DNA of 64,000 nucleotides from Clostridium sp. chh4-2 (lineage in GTDB: Bacteria; Bacillota; Clostridia; Lachnospirales; Lachnospiraceae): positions 62,001 through 126,000 of the forward strand of contig NZ_PKUU01000012.1 in NCBI RefSeq assembly GCF_002899675.1, written 5' to 3'. Every line of letters begins with the position of its first letter. The first letter of the stretch is position 1. The position numbers were made by a program, and so were the translations under genes. Positions 51,159 to 60,585 of this stretch are shown one piece after another. The notes beneath the pieces were generated by a model. The model was not told where the DNA came from and ran no database searches. It saw only the letters and a program-made list of their open reading frames with translations.

Positions 51159-52118
51159 ATGATTAACGTTGCTGTTATATATACGGCCGGGTTTGAATTT
51201 GATAAAGAACAGGAAGAAACTCTGGTCAAAGATTTTCCAGGATGCCGATTTGTCTTTAAAAGAGACGGTGAGATTACTCCGCCGGAAATTGGAGAAGCCG
51301 ATGTTATGGTGGGATTTCCCTTGCCGGAACAGGTGAAAATGGCCTCTCATTTAAAATGGCTCCATCTCAGCAGCATCGGGGTGGACAAACATGTAAACAG
51401 GGAATTATATTGCAATCAGGATGCGGTGCTCACCAACAGCGCCGGTACATACGGTATGCCCATATCAGATCATGTTCTGGGTCTTATGCTCATGCTGTCC
51501 AGAAATCTTCATTATTTCAGGGACCAGCAGAGCTTATGCGAATGGAAAAAGATGGATTCGACAAAAGACTTATTCCGCTCAACTCTCTGTATCGTGGGAT
51601 TGGGAGATGTGGGGAGAACCCTCGCTGTAAAAGCCCGGAATTTGGGGATGAAAGTGATCGGAGTGAAACGGACGATGATTGAAAAACCGGAATATCTGGA
51701 TGAATTATATACGTCGGAGCAGTTAAATGAAGTGATTCCCAGGGCAGATTTTGTTGTATTGAGCCTTGCTACCACCAAGGAAACGGTTCATATTATGGAC
51801 AGGAACAGGCTATCGCTGCTGAGAAAAGATGCTTATCTGATAAATATAGGGCGGGGAGCTCTGATAGACCAGGAAGCATTATATGAATTTCTCAAAAATG
51901 ACCGGTTTGCCGGAGCGGCCATCGATGTCACAACTCCGGAGCCGCTGCCGCCAGACAGCCCGTTATGGGGGCTTAAAAACCTGATCATCACCCCTCATGT
52001 TTCCGGAAAATCCCCATCCACAGGCCAGCGGCAGTTTTCCGTATTCTATGAAAATCTCAGCCGCTATGTGAATAATGATAAAATGAAAAATATAATCGAT
52101 TTTGAACTGATGTATTAG
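51159..52118 (+). CDS. D-isomer-specific 2-hydroxyacid dehydrogenase
   Basis: This 319-residue NAD(P)-dependent dehydrogenase has the Rossmann motif GLGDVGRTLAVKARNLGMKV (about 148-167), the catalytic Arg and NIGRGALID stretch, an acidic EP segment and the catalytic histidine in TPHVSGKSP. The family reduces 2-keto acids or oxidises D-2-hydroxyacids. It is the last gene of the GH32/ABC operon; a dehydrogenase of this type is not an obvious need for fructan use, so the operon may handle a modified or acidic sugar. GGGAGGTATTCA precedes the ATG. Confidence 0.88.
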   Translation: MINVAVIYTAGFEFDKEQEETLVKDFPGCRFVFKRDGEITPPEIGEADVMVGFPLPEQVKMASHLKWLHLSSIGVDKHVNRELYCNQDAVLTNSAGTYGMPISDHVLGLMLMLSRNLHYFRDQQSLCEWKKMDSTKDLFRSTLCIVGLGDVGRTLAVKARNLGMKVIGVKRTMIEKPEYLDELYTSEQLNEVIPRADFVVLSLATTKETVHIMDRNRLSLLRKDAYLINIGRGALIDQEALYEFLKNDRFAGAAIDVTTPEPLPPDSPLWGLKNLIITPHVSGKSPSTGQRQFSVFYENLSRYVNNDKMKNIIDFELMY

Positions 52119-52137
52119 CAGGAACTTTCATAAAGAC

Positions 52138-52166
52138 TTGTAAAACCCTCCCCTCCAAGGTAAAAT
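52138..52166 (+). promoter_or_regulatory. Promoter of the DUF5724/DUF4132 pair
   Basis: TTGTAA (52138-52143), 17 bp, TAAAAT (52161-52166), about 30 bases before the GTG start at 52200. This separates the pair from the preceding sugar operon. Confidence 0.6.
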
Positions 52167-52199
52167 AAACCCATAAGACCAATCACAATGGAGGTGCCT

Positions 52200-52619
52200 G
52201 TGAAAGTAAAAATTTACGTAAAAAAGCTGGGCAGAAACCGGGCCAAAACAGCGGCCGTCATCTACGACTATCCGGCTTCCGTCCTCACGGTGAGAGACCT
52301 TCTGAAAGAAACGGTGCGGATCAATCTGGACGCTTATAAAAAAGGCTGTCAAGACGCGGATATCGCCTGTGTGCTTTCTAAAGAAGAGATCGAAAACCAG
52401 GCGGAATCGGGTAAAATCGCTTTTGGAATCCATTATAATACAAAAGAAGCGGAATTTGAAACGGCTGTGGAAAATGCATGGCAGTGTTTTGAAGATGGGA
52501 TTACCGCCCTGTTTGTGGATGGAGAGAGGCTGGAAAACTTGGAAACGCCGGTGAGGCTGCATGAGGAGAGTGAACTCACATTTATCAGAATGACCATGCT
52601 GGCCGGCAGAATGTGGTGA
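52200..52619 (+). CDS. Uncharacterised protein paired with DUF5724/DUF4132 protein
   Basis: This 139-residue soluble protein was not recognised. It starts MKVKIYVKKLGRNRAKT if the GTG at 52200 is used (GTG read as Met or Val), chosen because GGAGG at 52190-52194 stands five bases before it; the in-frame ATG at 52188 overlaps that site. The chain alternates short beta-like stretches (AAVIYDYPASVLTV; KIAFGIHYN; ITALFVDGERL; LTFIRMTML) and helices, consistent with a small alpha/beta or ubiquitin-like fold. It ends ten bases before the giant gene and is surely co-transcribed with it, so it is likely a functional partner. Confidence 0.75.
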   Translation: MKVKIYVKKLGRNRAKTAAVIYDYPASVLTVRDLLKETVRINLDAYKKGCQDADIACVLSKEEIENQAESGKIAFGIHYNTKEAEFETAVENAWQCFEDGITALFVDGERLENLETPVRLHEESELTFIRMTMLAGRMW

Positions 52620-52629
52620 GGGAAGGGCT

Positions 52630-55600
52630 ATGGAGTACAATGGAGATACCCGGCTGAAGCTGGTGGAGGATTTTAAGAAGAAATGGAATAAAAAGCTTCT
52701 TTTAGCAGGAAGCGGTTTGAAAAAGCAGGTAAAAGAAGTGGAGCAGATGGGCACATACCGGGCGGAACCGGATACCATCACCCCGGAAGCGCTGGAATAC
52801 TGCAGACAGGAAACGATTACATCCTATGGGGAGCTGATGAAGAAGCATTATGGAAAACTGACGGAGTTTTTTGCCGGAAAGAAGTACAGCGACGATTATT
52901 ATTATATCGTGGATAAATTAAACCGGTTTCCCTATTCCGAAACTATGTACCGCAGAACTGTGAGGACGAAACGCTATTTTCCTCAGATCAGCCACGTGTT
53001 TATCCTTTTAAGGGATTACCGGATGTTCCAGTTTTTTGAATGCAGCGTGGCGGATTATCTTTTGGACCGGATGGCTCCGGAAAAACTGGATTATAAGAGA
53101 AATTCCATTCACGGATTTACCATGAAATATTTTGACGACATCATTGCGGCCAGGATTGACTTAGGAGACCGCGATGTGATTGAGGCTGTCCGGGAACTGA
53201 TTCTCAGCGACAATAATACGGCGGTTCTGACTGTGGATGTGATCCGCGGCATTATAAAAAGCTCCGACAGCGGACTTCATCAGCTTTTGGCCGATTTTCT
53301 TCTGGCGGCCAGGCTGCAGGAGGGAGTGCGGCAGGCGGTCTGTGAAAATGCGGACTGCGGAACCGTAGAGGCTTTTGTCAAGATATTCGATACCATTTGT
53401 GACAATAACCTGATCCGGTTTGCCGCGGTGAAACGGGCGGTGGCCACCTGGACAGGAATCTGTGATTTGGAAAATGTGGACCGCATTACAGAAAAAATGG
53501 CGGGCTTAATGCAGAAATCCATTAAAGATGTGTCAGTGGCCAGAGAATATTTAAAAACCAATGATACCATCCAGATCGCCATCGGATTATGGACCCTTGG
53601 TTCCTATGAGCTTCAGGACGCCATAGACGCCATGATGGAGTACCTGGAAAGCGGAACCAGAAACCAGTTGCTCACCATGTCTTATTTTAACAGGACGCTG
53701 GACTGGAGCCGGATTACGTCGGTGACTGCGAAAGCCGCGGTTAAGAAGTTTGCGGACGATGAAGAGATTGTGGCCGCATTTTTCCCAACCTATCTGGAAC
53801 ATGCGCAGGATTGTGCATATAAGGCTTTAAATTACAATGAAAACAGGAATAAAACTGAGAAAGTATACAAAGAGATTCCATTATCCGAACTGTTTGACAG
53901 TGAAGAAGAGGCCAGAGAGCACTATGGGATCTTAAAGAATATTTTGGATGGGATGACGAAGAAAAAGCGGGAATTTTACCCGTGTATCTTCCCTTGGTAT
54001 GGCGTGGCGCTGTCCAGAACCCAGATCATTAAACGGATGTGCGTGATCGCTTACGCCTTGAAGGATGAAGCCTGTATGGAAGAAATGGCGGAAAAGCTGC
54101 CGTTATTGGATACCAGTGAAGGATATGCGTCCAGAGGCTTGTGGGTGGAGCTGCTGCTTCACAGCCCGTCCAATGAGCGCCAGAAAAATCTTTTGATCCG
54201 CTATATCGCGGATAAGGAGAGCAGCGCCAGGGAAAAGGCGTTTCAGATTGCGGATAAACTCACGCTTTCGGCAGCAGATTATGAGCAGCTGGAAGGATTT
54301 TTGAAATACAAAAGCGGGGATATCCGAAGAAATGTATTAAAGCTTTTGGAAAAACAGCCGGATGACCTTCTGATTCCTTCCGTTAAGCGCCTTCTCGGTT
54401 CCTCCCAGGAGGAGATCAGAGACGGAGGCCTGTCTTTGATTATCCAGGCTAAAAAGTCGGAAAGAAGCCAGGAATTAAAGGAAAAACTGGTCTGTGAAGC
54501 CAGAAATGCAGAGATGGTTACGGATAAAGAGCAGATTTTGATCAATGAAATCACAGAAAACGAAAAATCGGACCAGGAGGAAGGATACGGTCTTTACCAG
54601 CCTGATTTCACTTTCTCCTGCCCGGTGCGAAAGCCGGACTTGAATGTGATCCAAAGTTATTTTTCCGTGTCCGGTAAGGATATGAACCGGGTTGTCAATA
54701 ACCTGATAGCATTAATCGGGAAAAATGCGGAGGCGGAGTACAAAAACACCCTGGGCAATGAAGTCCTTTTAGGCAATGGCCTGGTTCCTATCGCCTACGG
54801 CAGCTCTCTGCCTTTCGAAGACCGTTACCCGTTTAAAGAGATGTGGGTCCGTTTTTATGAAGAGGAAGTCAAAGATCCCCACTTGTTAAAAATGCTTCTG
54901 CTGGCGTCCAATAACGCCGTCAACGTTTACGGCGGCAAGATTAAGCGCAGAGAAAAATTGGACCGGTATCTGAACATGCTTTTAGGAAGCAGTATTATGG
55001 ATTACCGGCTGCCTGCCCATCGGTATACCAAAGGCGGTTACAACAGCACTGTGAATACGGTCTTTATGATCTTAAACGAACGGTATCCTGAGAACGGCAC
55101 AAAAGAGGCGGCGCTGGAGCTGGCATATGAAATTGTGGAGAAAATACCAAAAGAGGATCTTTGGTATGAGATTGAGAGGGATAAAGGATACTACTATAGT
55201 ACCAACTGTGAGTACCCGTTATCCAGTTTTCCGGTTCTTTTAAATGTTCTTAACACATTAAAGGACTGGAAAGATGATGAAGAGTTTGGCCGGAATTTTA
55301 TGGCATTATATCTGTTGGATGAAAAATTTGACTTCAGTGAACACCGCGAAAAGAGCGGCGTTTCCTATAACCGTCAGACGGGTTCGTTCCTCTCCATTTA
55401 CTATTACATAAAAGCCTGTATTCTGGGGCTGGTTCCCATGGAACTGGTGTACCAGGCCGCATTTACGAAGGTCGGGCTCTGCGTTGCGTTGGAAGACCTG
55501 TCCCGCCTCGTGATGGATACCATGACGGTTCGTGACAAAGTCTGTTTGAGCCGGTTCCTTTCCAAAAAGGAGCTGGAGGAAGAAAAGCTTGATCAGGACA

Positions 55601-57756
55601 GCCCGTTTGTTAAACTGGGACGTCAGGTCTATTTTAAGATTACGGACATGATTCTGGATGTGGAACTGAAGAGAGGGGAGATGGCAACCGCTTTTTCCGA
55701 CAGCGTGCCTTTTATGAAGCGCATCTTCGGCTTAGAACGTCTGGCTCAGATTTTAAAGGCATTAGGAAACGATAAACTGGACAGGGGAACGTATTACTAC
55801 TGGTCGGGAAGCCGGTCGGGAAGGAAAGAGTGTCTCAGCTATCTTCTTCAAATCTGTTATCCGCGGGAGGATGACAACGCTGAAAAGATGCAGGAGATCT
55901 TTGGAAAATCCAGGATTAAAGAGCAGAAGATCATAGAGACGGCCATGTATGCGCCCCAGTGGCTTTCCATGATTGAAGAATATCTGGGATGGCCCGGTTT
56001 AAAGAGCGGCTGTTATTATTTCATGGCTCATATGAACGAGCGGTTTGACGATAAAAAAGCGGCTATGATCGCAAAATATACCCCTCTGTCGCCGGAAGAC
56101 TTGAACAACGGCGCATTTGATGTATCCTGGTTTAAAGAAGCTTACGGGCTTTTAGGAGAAGAGCGGTTCCAGCGGCTCTATGATGCGGCCAAATACATTT
56201 CTGACGGAAGCAAGCATGCCAGGGCCAGAAAGTATTCGGACGCCGCCCTTGGAAAGGTGACCACAGAGGAGCTGGTGCCGGTGATCCAGGATAAACGGAA
56301 TAAGGATCTGCTGATGAGCTACGGCCTGGTGCCCATTGCGGATAAGGCTGATCTTCTGGACAGGTATGAATTTTTACAGAAATTTTTAAAGGAAAGCAGG
56401 CAGTTCGGCGCTCAAAGGAGGGCCAGCGAAGCCCTGGCCGTGGCTACCGCGCTGAAAAATATGGCTACTACAGCAGGATATGCGGATGTAACCCGCCTTA
56501 CTCTGGCCATGGAATCAGAGCTGATTAAGACGTACCAGCCATATTTTGAAGAGCATGAGGAGGAAGGCGTCACTTTGCAGCTTTCTACCGATGAATACGG
56601 AAAGACGGAGATAATCTGTAAAAAGGGCGGAAAAGCCCAGAAGACCGTGCCGTCAAAGCTTAAAAAACAGGAATATTATCTGAAACTGAAAGAGATCGAA
56701 AAGAAGCTGAAGGACCAGCATTCCAGAACGGTGAAGATGTTTGAGCAGTCCATGGAAGAGCAGGAGTTATACCGGTATCAGGAATTGAACCTGCTGTGTG
56801 AGAATCCGGTGATCGAACCTGTGATCCGGTCCCTGGTATTTATCACCGGGGAAGAAAATCCGGTCCACGGCTGGATGATGGGCGAAGGACTTATGGACTG
56901 TTTCGGAGAGATACATCCTCTGGCAGGAGAGGCGCAGATCAGGATCGCCCACCCCTATGATCTCTACCGGTCCGGCTGCTGGCACGAATACCAGAAGATG
57001 ATCTTTGCCGGAGCCCGGGAAGGCGGAATCAAAAAACAGCCGTTTAAACAGGTATTCCGTGAACTGTATGTAAAACTTCCGGAAGAACTGGAAAAAGAAC
57101 GGTCCACCATGTTTGCCGGAAACCAGATTCAGCCGTCCAAGACGGTGGCCTGCCTGAAGAGACGGCGGTGGATTGCGGATTATGAAGAAGGGCTTCAGAA
57201 AGTTTACTATAAGGAGAATCTGATCGCCCATATCTACGCTTTGGCCGATTGGTTTTCGCCCAGCGATATTGAAGCGCCCACTTTGGAATGGGTGGAATTC
57301 TGCGACAGAAAGACCTTTAACCGGGTGAAGATCCAGGATATTCCCGATATCGTTTATTCCGAAGTGATGCGAGATGTGGATCTGGCGGTGAGCGTCGCCC
57401 ACGCGGGAGGCGTGGACCCGGAAACCAGCCACTCCACCATGGAGATGCGGAGGGCGGTTCTGGAATTCTCCCTGCCGCTGTTTAAGCTCACCAACGTGCG
57501 GCTGGAAGGCAGCCATGCATTTGTGGAAGGTGCAAGAGGAAGCTACAGCATTCATCTGGGAAGCGGCGTGATCCATCAGGCCGGCGGCCATCAGATCAAT
57601 GTGCTGCCCGTCCATTCCCAGGGAAGAGGAAAGCTGTTCCTGCCGTTTTTGGATGAAGATCCTAAGACCGCGGAAATCATATCTAAGGTAGTGATGTTTG
57701 CTGAGGATAAAAAGTTGAAAGATCCTTATATCCTGGATCAGATCGCAGCTTTGTAG
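52630..57756 (+). CDS. Giant DUF5724/DUF4132 (MolR-like) protein
   Basis: This 1708-residue soluble protein has no membrane helix or signal peptide. Residues of about 1-650 are helical, repeat-like (HEAT-style; LLIRYIADKESSAREKAFQI, YKSGDIRRNVLKLLEKQPDD) and match my memory of DUF5724. Residues of about 1150-1420 and the C-terminal part (WVEFCDRKTFNRVKIQDIPD; GGHQINVLPVHSQGRGKLFL) match DUF4132, known from E. coli MolR/YehI-like proteins of unknown function. No nuclease, kinase or ATPase motif was seen. In other genomes this family is often near MoxR ATPase and VWA genes; none are present here. GAGGGAAGGGCT precedes the ATG. Function unknown. Confidence 0.8.
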   Translation: MEYNGDTRLKLVEDFKKKWNKKLLLAGSGLKKQVKEVEQMGTYRAEPDTITPEALEYCRQETITSYGELMKKHYGKLTEFFAGKKYSDDYYYIVDKLNRFPYSETMYRRTVRTKRYFPQISHVFILLRDYRMFQFFECSVADYLLDRMAPEKLDYKRNSIHGFTMKYFDDIIAARIDLGDRDVIEAVRELILSDNNTAVLTVDVIRGIIKSSDSGLHQLLADFLLAARLQEGVRQAVCENADCGTVEAFVKIFDTICDNNLIRFAAVKRAVATWTGICDLENVDRITEKMAGLMQKSIKDVSVAREYLKTNDTIQIAIGLWTLGSYELQDAIDAMMEYLESGTRNQLLTMSYFNRTLDWSRITSVTAKAAVKKFADDEEIVAAFFPTYLEHAQDCAYKALNYNENRNKTEKVYKEIPLSELFDSEEEAREHYGILKNILDGMTKKKREFYPCIFPWYGVALSRTQIIKRMCVIAYALKDEACMEEMAEKLPLLDTSEGYASRGLWVELLLHSPSNERQKNLLIRYIADKESSAREKAFQIADKLTLSAADYEQLEGFLKYKSGDIRRNVLKLLEKQPDDLLIPSVKRLLGSSQEEIRDGGLSLIIQAKKSERSQELKEKLVCEARNAEMVTDKEQILINEITENEKSDQEEGYGLYQPDFTFSCPVRKPDLNVIQSYFSVSGKDMNRVVNNLIALIGKNAEAEYKNTLGNEVLLGNGLVPIAYGSSLPFEDRYPFKEMWVRFYEEEVKDPHLLKMLLLASNNAVNVYGGKIKRREKLDRYLNMLLGSSIMDYRLPAHRYTKGGYNSTVNTVFMILNERYPENGTKEAALELAYEIVEKIPKEDLWYEIERDKGYYYSTNCEYPLSSFPVLLNVLNTLKDWKDDEEFGRNFMALYLLDEKFDFSEHREKSGVSYNRQTGSFLSIYYYIKACILGLVPMELVYQAAFTKVGLCVALEDLSRLVMDTMTVRDKVCLSRFLSKKELEEEKLDQDSPFVKLGRQVYFKITDMILDVELKRGEMATAFSDSVPFMKRIFGLERLAQILKALGNDKLDRGTYYYWSGSRSGRKECLSYLLQICYPREDDNAEKMQEIFGKSRIKEQKIIETAMYAPQWLSMIEEYLGWPGLKSGCYYFMAHMNERFDDKKAAMIAKYTPLSPEDLNNGAFDVSWFKEAYGLLGEERFQRLYDAAKYISDGSKHARARKYSDAALGKVTTEELVPVIQDKRNKDLLMSYGLVPIADKADLLDRYEFLQKFLKESRQFGAQRRASEALAVATALKNMATTAGYADVTRLTLAMESELIKTYQPYFEEHEEEGVTLQLSTDEYGKTEIICKKGGKAQKTVPSKLKKQEYYLKLKEIEKKLKDQHSRTVKMFEQSMEEQELYRYQELNLLCENPVIEPVIRSLVFITGEENPVHGWMMGEGLMDCFGEIHPLAGEAQIRIAHPYDLYRSGCWHEYQKMIFAGAREGGIKKQPFKQVFRELYVKLPEELEKERSTMFAGNQIQPSKTVACLKRRRWIADYEEGLQKVYYKENLIAHIYALADWFSPSDIEAPTLEWVEFCDRKTFNRVKIQDIPDIVYSEVMRDVDLAVSVAHAGGVDPETSHSTMEMRRAVLEFSLPLFKLTNVRLEGSHAFVEGARGSYSIHLGSGVIHQAGGHQINVLPVHSQGRGKLFLPFLDEDPKTAEIISKVVMFAEDKKLKDPYILDQIAAL

Positions 57757-57810
57757 TTGCGTTTGGTAATAATTACCAAAAAAAGAGCTGATTTTTTACA
57801 TTTTTGTTAA

Positions 57811-57839
57811 TAGACTGCCAATAACTTGAATGATATAAT
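57811..57839 (+). promoter_or_regulatory. Extended -10 promoter of the xanthine dehydrogenase operon
   Basis: TGATATAAT (57831-57839) is an extended -10 box; the matching -35 (TAGACT, 57811-57816) is weak. Transcription would begin near 57846, just before the riboswitch. Bases 57757-57810 contain only the hairpin TTGGTAA/TTACCAA (57764-57780) after the preceding stop. Confidence 0.65.
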
Positions 57840-57869
57840 ATTACTCAACTTAATAAATCGTGAACCAAT

Positions 57870-57930
57870 TATGTATATCCTGGGGATTGGCCCAGAGTCT
57901 CTACCAACTACCGAAAGAGTTGACTACATA
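57870..57930 (+). ncRNA. Purine-type riboswitch aptamer, altered junctions
   Basis: P1 is TATGTA (57870-57875) with TACATA (57925-57930). P2 is CTGGG/CCCAG with loop GATTGG, and P3 is CAACT/AGTTG with loop ACCGAAAG. The L2 GG and L3 CC needed for the loop-loop contact are kept, as is the CTACC in J2/3 and a C at 57924 in the place that pairs with guanine-type ligands (an adenine switch would have U). J1/2 (TATC), L2 and J2/3 (AGTCTCTA) each look one base shorter than the usual guanine aptamer, and one U of J2/3 is C. The downstream operon suggests xanthine or guanine as ligand. Confidence 0.85.
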
Positions 57931-57955
57931 TTCTATGTAGCCAGCTCTTTTTTTG
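57916..57955 (+). terminator. Riboswitch expression platform: terminator overlapping P3 and P1
   Basis: AGAGTTGACTACATA (57916-57930) pairs with TATGTAGCCAGCTCT (57934-57948) at 14 of 15 positions and is followed by a seven-T run. The 5' half of this stem is the same sequence as the 3' strands of aptamer P3 and P1, so the terminator and the ligand-bound aptamer exclude each other. Ligand binding should therefore allow read-through (ON switch). Confidence 0.85.
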
Positions 57956-58150
57956 TTTTTAACAAATCTGAAAACGAAAAGGAAGCCGGAGTAGAGAGCC
58001 TGTTTGGCCTGAGTATAGGAAATATGTGCAGGAATTTTGCCATATACAAAGGCCGGGAGGCTCTCTGTTTGTTCCGGGGTATTTGAATATAGGCCAAAGG
58101 CATATTCTTAGGACAGCACAATTGGAACGCGAACAAGGAGGAAGCGGGAA

Positions 58151-60574
58151 ATGAAGATAGTAGGTCAGGAAATGACACGCGTTGATGCTTACGGAAAGGT
58201 CACCGGAGAAGCGAAGTACACTGCGGATCTGGAACCGAGAGATATTCTCCATGGCAGGGTGGTACACTCTGCCATAGCCAACGGGCTGGTAAAAAGCTTT
58301 GATTTAAGCGAAGCCGAAAAGGTGCCGGGAGTTGTGAAAATAGTCACATGTTTTGATGTTCCGGACTGCCAGTTCCCTACGGCAGGGCATCCGTGGAGCG
58401 TTGAAACAAAACATCAGGATATTTGCGACCGGAAACTGTTAAACCAGAGGGTCCGTCTGTACGGAGACGATATCGCTGCCGTTATTGCGGAAAATGAGGT
58501 TGCGGCAGCTCAGGCGGCCAGGCTTATCAAGGTGGAGTATGAAGAGTACCAGCCCATCGTAACGGTGGAAGCGGCCATGGCAGAGGATGCCACGGCGCTG
58601 CACCCCGATATCCGCAAGGATAATGTGATCGCCCACACCCATATGACCATGAAGGATGAAGCGTTTACTTATGAAAAAGGCCTCAAAGAGGCGAAGAAGC
58701 TGTATGGCGATGATATCATAGTCATGGAAGAAGAATATGATACGGCCAGGATTTCCCACTGCCATATTGAACTGCCTGTATCCTGGGCCTATATGGATAC
58801 CAACGGAAAGATTACGATCACGTCTTCCACTCAGATTCCTCATATTGTGCGGCGCTGTACGGCGCAGGCATTAGGGATGCCGGTTGGAAAGATCCGTGTG
58901 ATCAAACCATACATCGGAGGCGGATTCGGCAATAAGCAGGATGTGCTTTATGAGCCGCTGAATGCATTTTTAACACTTTCTGTGGGCGGGCGTCCGGTCC
59001 GACTGGAGATCAGCCGTGAAGAAACCATCGTAGGGACGAGAACGCGCCATGCGATTGAAGGTAAATGTAAAGGCGTTGTGACAAAAGACGGGCGGATTCT
59101 GGCGAGAAAGCTGGAGGCATTTGCCAACAACGGCGGCTATGCTTCCCATGGCCATGCGATCTGCGCCAACTGTGGAAATGTATTTAAAGATCTGTACCGG
59201 GATGAACTGGATGCGGAAGTGGACTGCTGGACGGTCTATACGTCGTCCCCAACGGCCGGAGCGATGAGAGGCTACGGCATTCCCCAGGCCGCCTGGTTTG
59301 CCGAGTGTCTGACTGACGACATGGCTGAGGCGGTGGGCATGGACCCCTGTGAGTTCCGGTTAAAGAACTGTATGGAAGAAGGCTTTGTGGACCCTGCCAA
59401 CGGCATCACCTTCCATTCCTACGGACTTAAAAAATGTATTGAAGAAGGAAAAAAACACATTCATTGGGATGAAAAATGGAAGGCTTATAAAAATCAGACC
59501 GGACCTGTGAGAAAGGGAATCGGCATGGCCATATTCTGCTATAAGACAGGCGTCCACCCCATTTCTCTGGAAACTGCGTCGGCGCGTATGGTGCTGAATC
59601 AGGATGGTTCCATACAAGTATTCATGGGGGCTACGGAGATCGGCCAGGGCGCGGATACCGTATTCACCCAGATGGCGGCGGAAACCACGGGAATCTCTCC
59701 GGATAAAGTTTACATCGTATCCACTCAGGACACGGATTCCACACCGTTTGACACCGGAGCATACGCGTCCCGCCAGACTTATGTATCGGGCATGGCCTGT
59801 AAAAAATGCGGCGGAGAGCTGCGGGAGAAAATTCTCGAATATGCGGCCTATATGCTGAATAACGAGGTCAGCGACATTTCCAAGACCGTTTATGCGGAAA
59901 CGGTGAAAGAGGCGGTTCAGAGATTCTGTGAAGTGACGGGGCTTGCCCAGGGAGAAGAGGTCACTGCGGATATGCTGGATATCGTTGACAGCAAGATTGT
60001 CGTTAAAGATAAGAATGAGGAATTATTTGACGTGGGCGTGGCGGCGGATACGGCGTTTTATTCTCTGGAGCGCTCCATACATATTACTGCAGAAGCCACA
60101 AACCAGTGTAAACAGAACACATTTTCCTCAGGCTGCTGCTTTGCGGAGATCGAAGTGGATATGCCTTTAGGGCTTGTGACCGTAAAAGATATTATCAATG
60201 TGCACGATTCCGGCGTGCTGATCAATCCTCAGACCGCCCGGGCTCAGGTTCACGGAGGCATGAGCATGGGATTGGGATATGGGCTTTCCGAAGAGATCTT
60301 AGTGGATGAGAAGACCGGAAGAACGCTGAATGACAACTTACTGGATTATAAGATTCCTACGGCCATGGATACGCCTGACCTCAATGTGGAATTCATCCAG
60401 TTAGAGGACCCGACAGGCCCTTACGGCAATAAATCCCTTGGGGAGCCGCCTGCAATACCGGTTGCGCCCGCCATCCGCAACGCGCTGTTAAATGCTACGG
60501 GAGCCCATATGAACGTGCTTCCAATGACTGCCCAGCGGCTGATTGCAAAATTCAAAGAAAACGGTCTGATATAA
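58151..60574 (+). CDS. xdhA: Xanthine dehydrogenase family, molybdopterin-binding subunit
   Basis: This 807-residue catalytic subunit of a three-part molybdenum hydroxylase probably oxidises xanthine or hypoxanthine (other heterocycles possible). The a/b-hammerhead domain (residues 12-120) begins VDAYGKVTGEAKYTADL. Cofactor motifs follow: GGGFGNKQDV (about 257-266), GAMRGYGIPQAAWFAE, MGATEIGQGADTVFTQMA (about 493-510) and the catalytic Glu in SLGEPPAIPVAPAIRNAL near the C-terminus. AAGGAGGAAGCGGGAA precedes the ATG. It is the first gene behind the purine riboswitch and needs MoeA-dependent cofactor. Confidence 0.9.
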   Translation: MKIVGQEMTRVDAYGKVTGEAKYTADLEPRDILHGRVVHSAIANGLVKSFDLSEAEKVPGVVKIVTCFDVPDCQFPTAGHPWSVETKHQDICDRKLLNQRVRLYGDDIAAVIAENEVAAAQAARLIKVEYEEYQPIVTVEAAMAEDATALHPDIRKDNVIAHTHMTMKDEAFTYEKGLKEAKKLYGDDIIVMEEEYDTARISHCHIELPVSWAYMDTNGKITITSSTQIPHIVRRCTAQALGMPVGKIRVIKPYIGGGFGNKQDVLYEPLNAFLTLSVGGRPVRLEISREETIVGTRTRHAIEGKCKGVVTKDGRILARKLEAFANNGGYASHGHAICANCGNVFKDLYRDELDAEVDCWTVYTSSPTAGAMRGYGIPQAAWFAECLTDDMAEAVGMDPCEFRLKNCMEEGFVDPANGITFHSYGLKKCIEEGKKHIHWDEKWKAYKNQTGPVRKGIGMAIFCYKTGVHPISLETASARMVLNQDGSIQVFMGATEIGQGADTVFTQMAAETTGISPDKVYIVSTQDTDSTPFDTGAYASRQTYVSGMACKKCGGELREKILEYAAYMLNNEVSDISKTVYAETVKEAVQRFCEVTGLAQGEEVTADMLDIVDSKIVVKDKNEELFDVGVAADTAFYSLERSIHITAEATNQCKQNTFSSGCCFAEIEVDMPLGLVTVKDIINVHDSGVLINPQTARAQVHGGMSMGLGYGLSEEILVDEKTGRTLNDNLLDYKIPTAMDTPDLNVEFIQLEDPTGPYGNKSLGEPPAIPVAPAIRNALLNATGAHMNVLPMTAQRLIAKFKENGLI

Positions 60575-60585
60575 GGAGAAGGTTT

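Noticed and set aside
57826..58086. 86-codon ORF upstream of the xanthine dehydrogenase operon
   Set aside because: It runs through the riboswitch and its terminator, has no ribosome site and no recognisable protein features.
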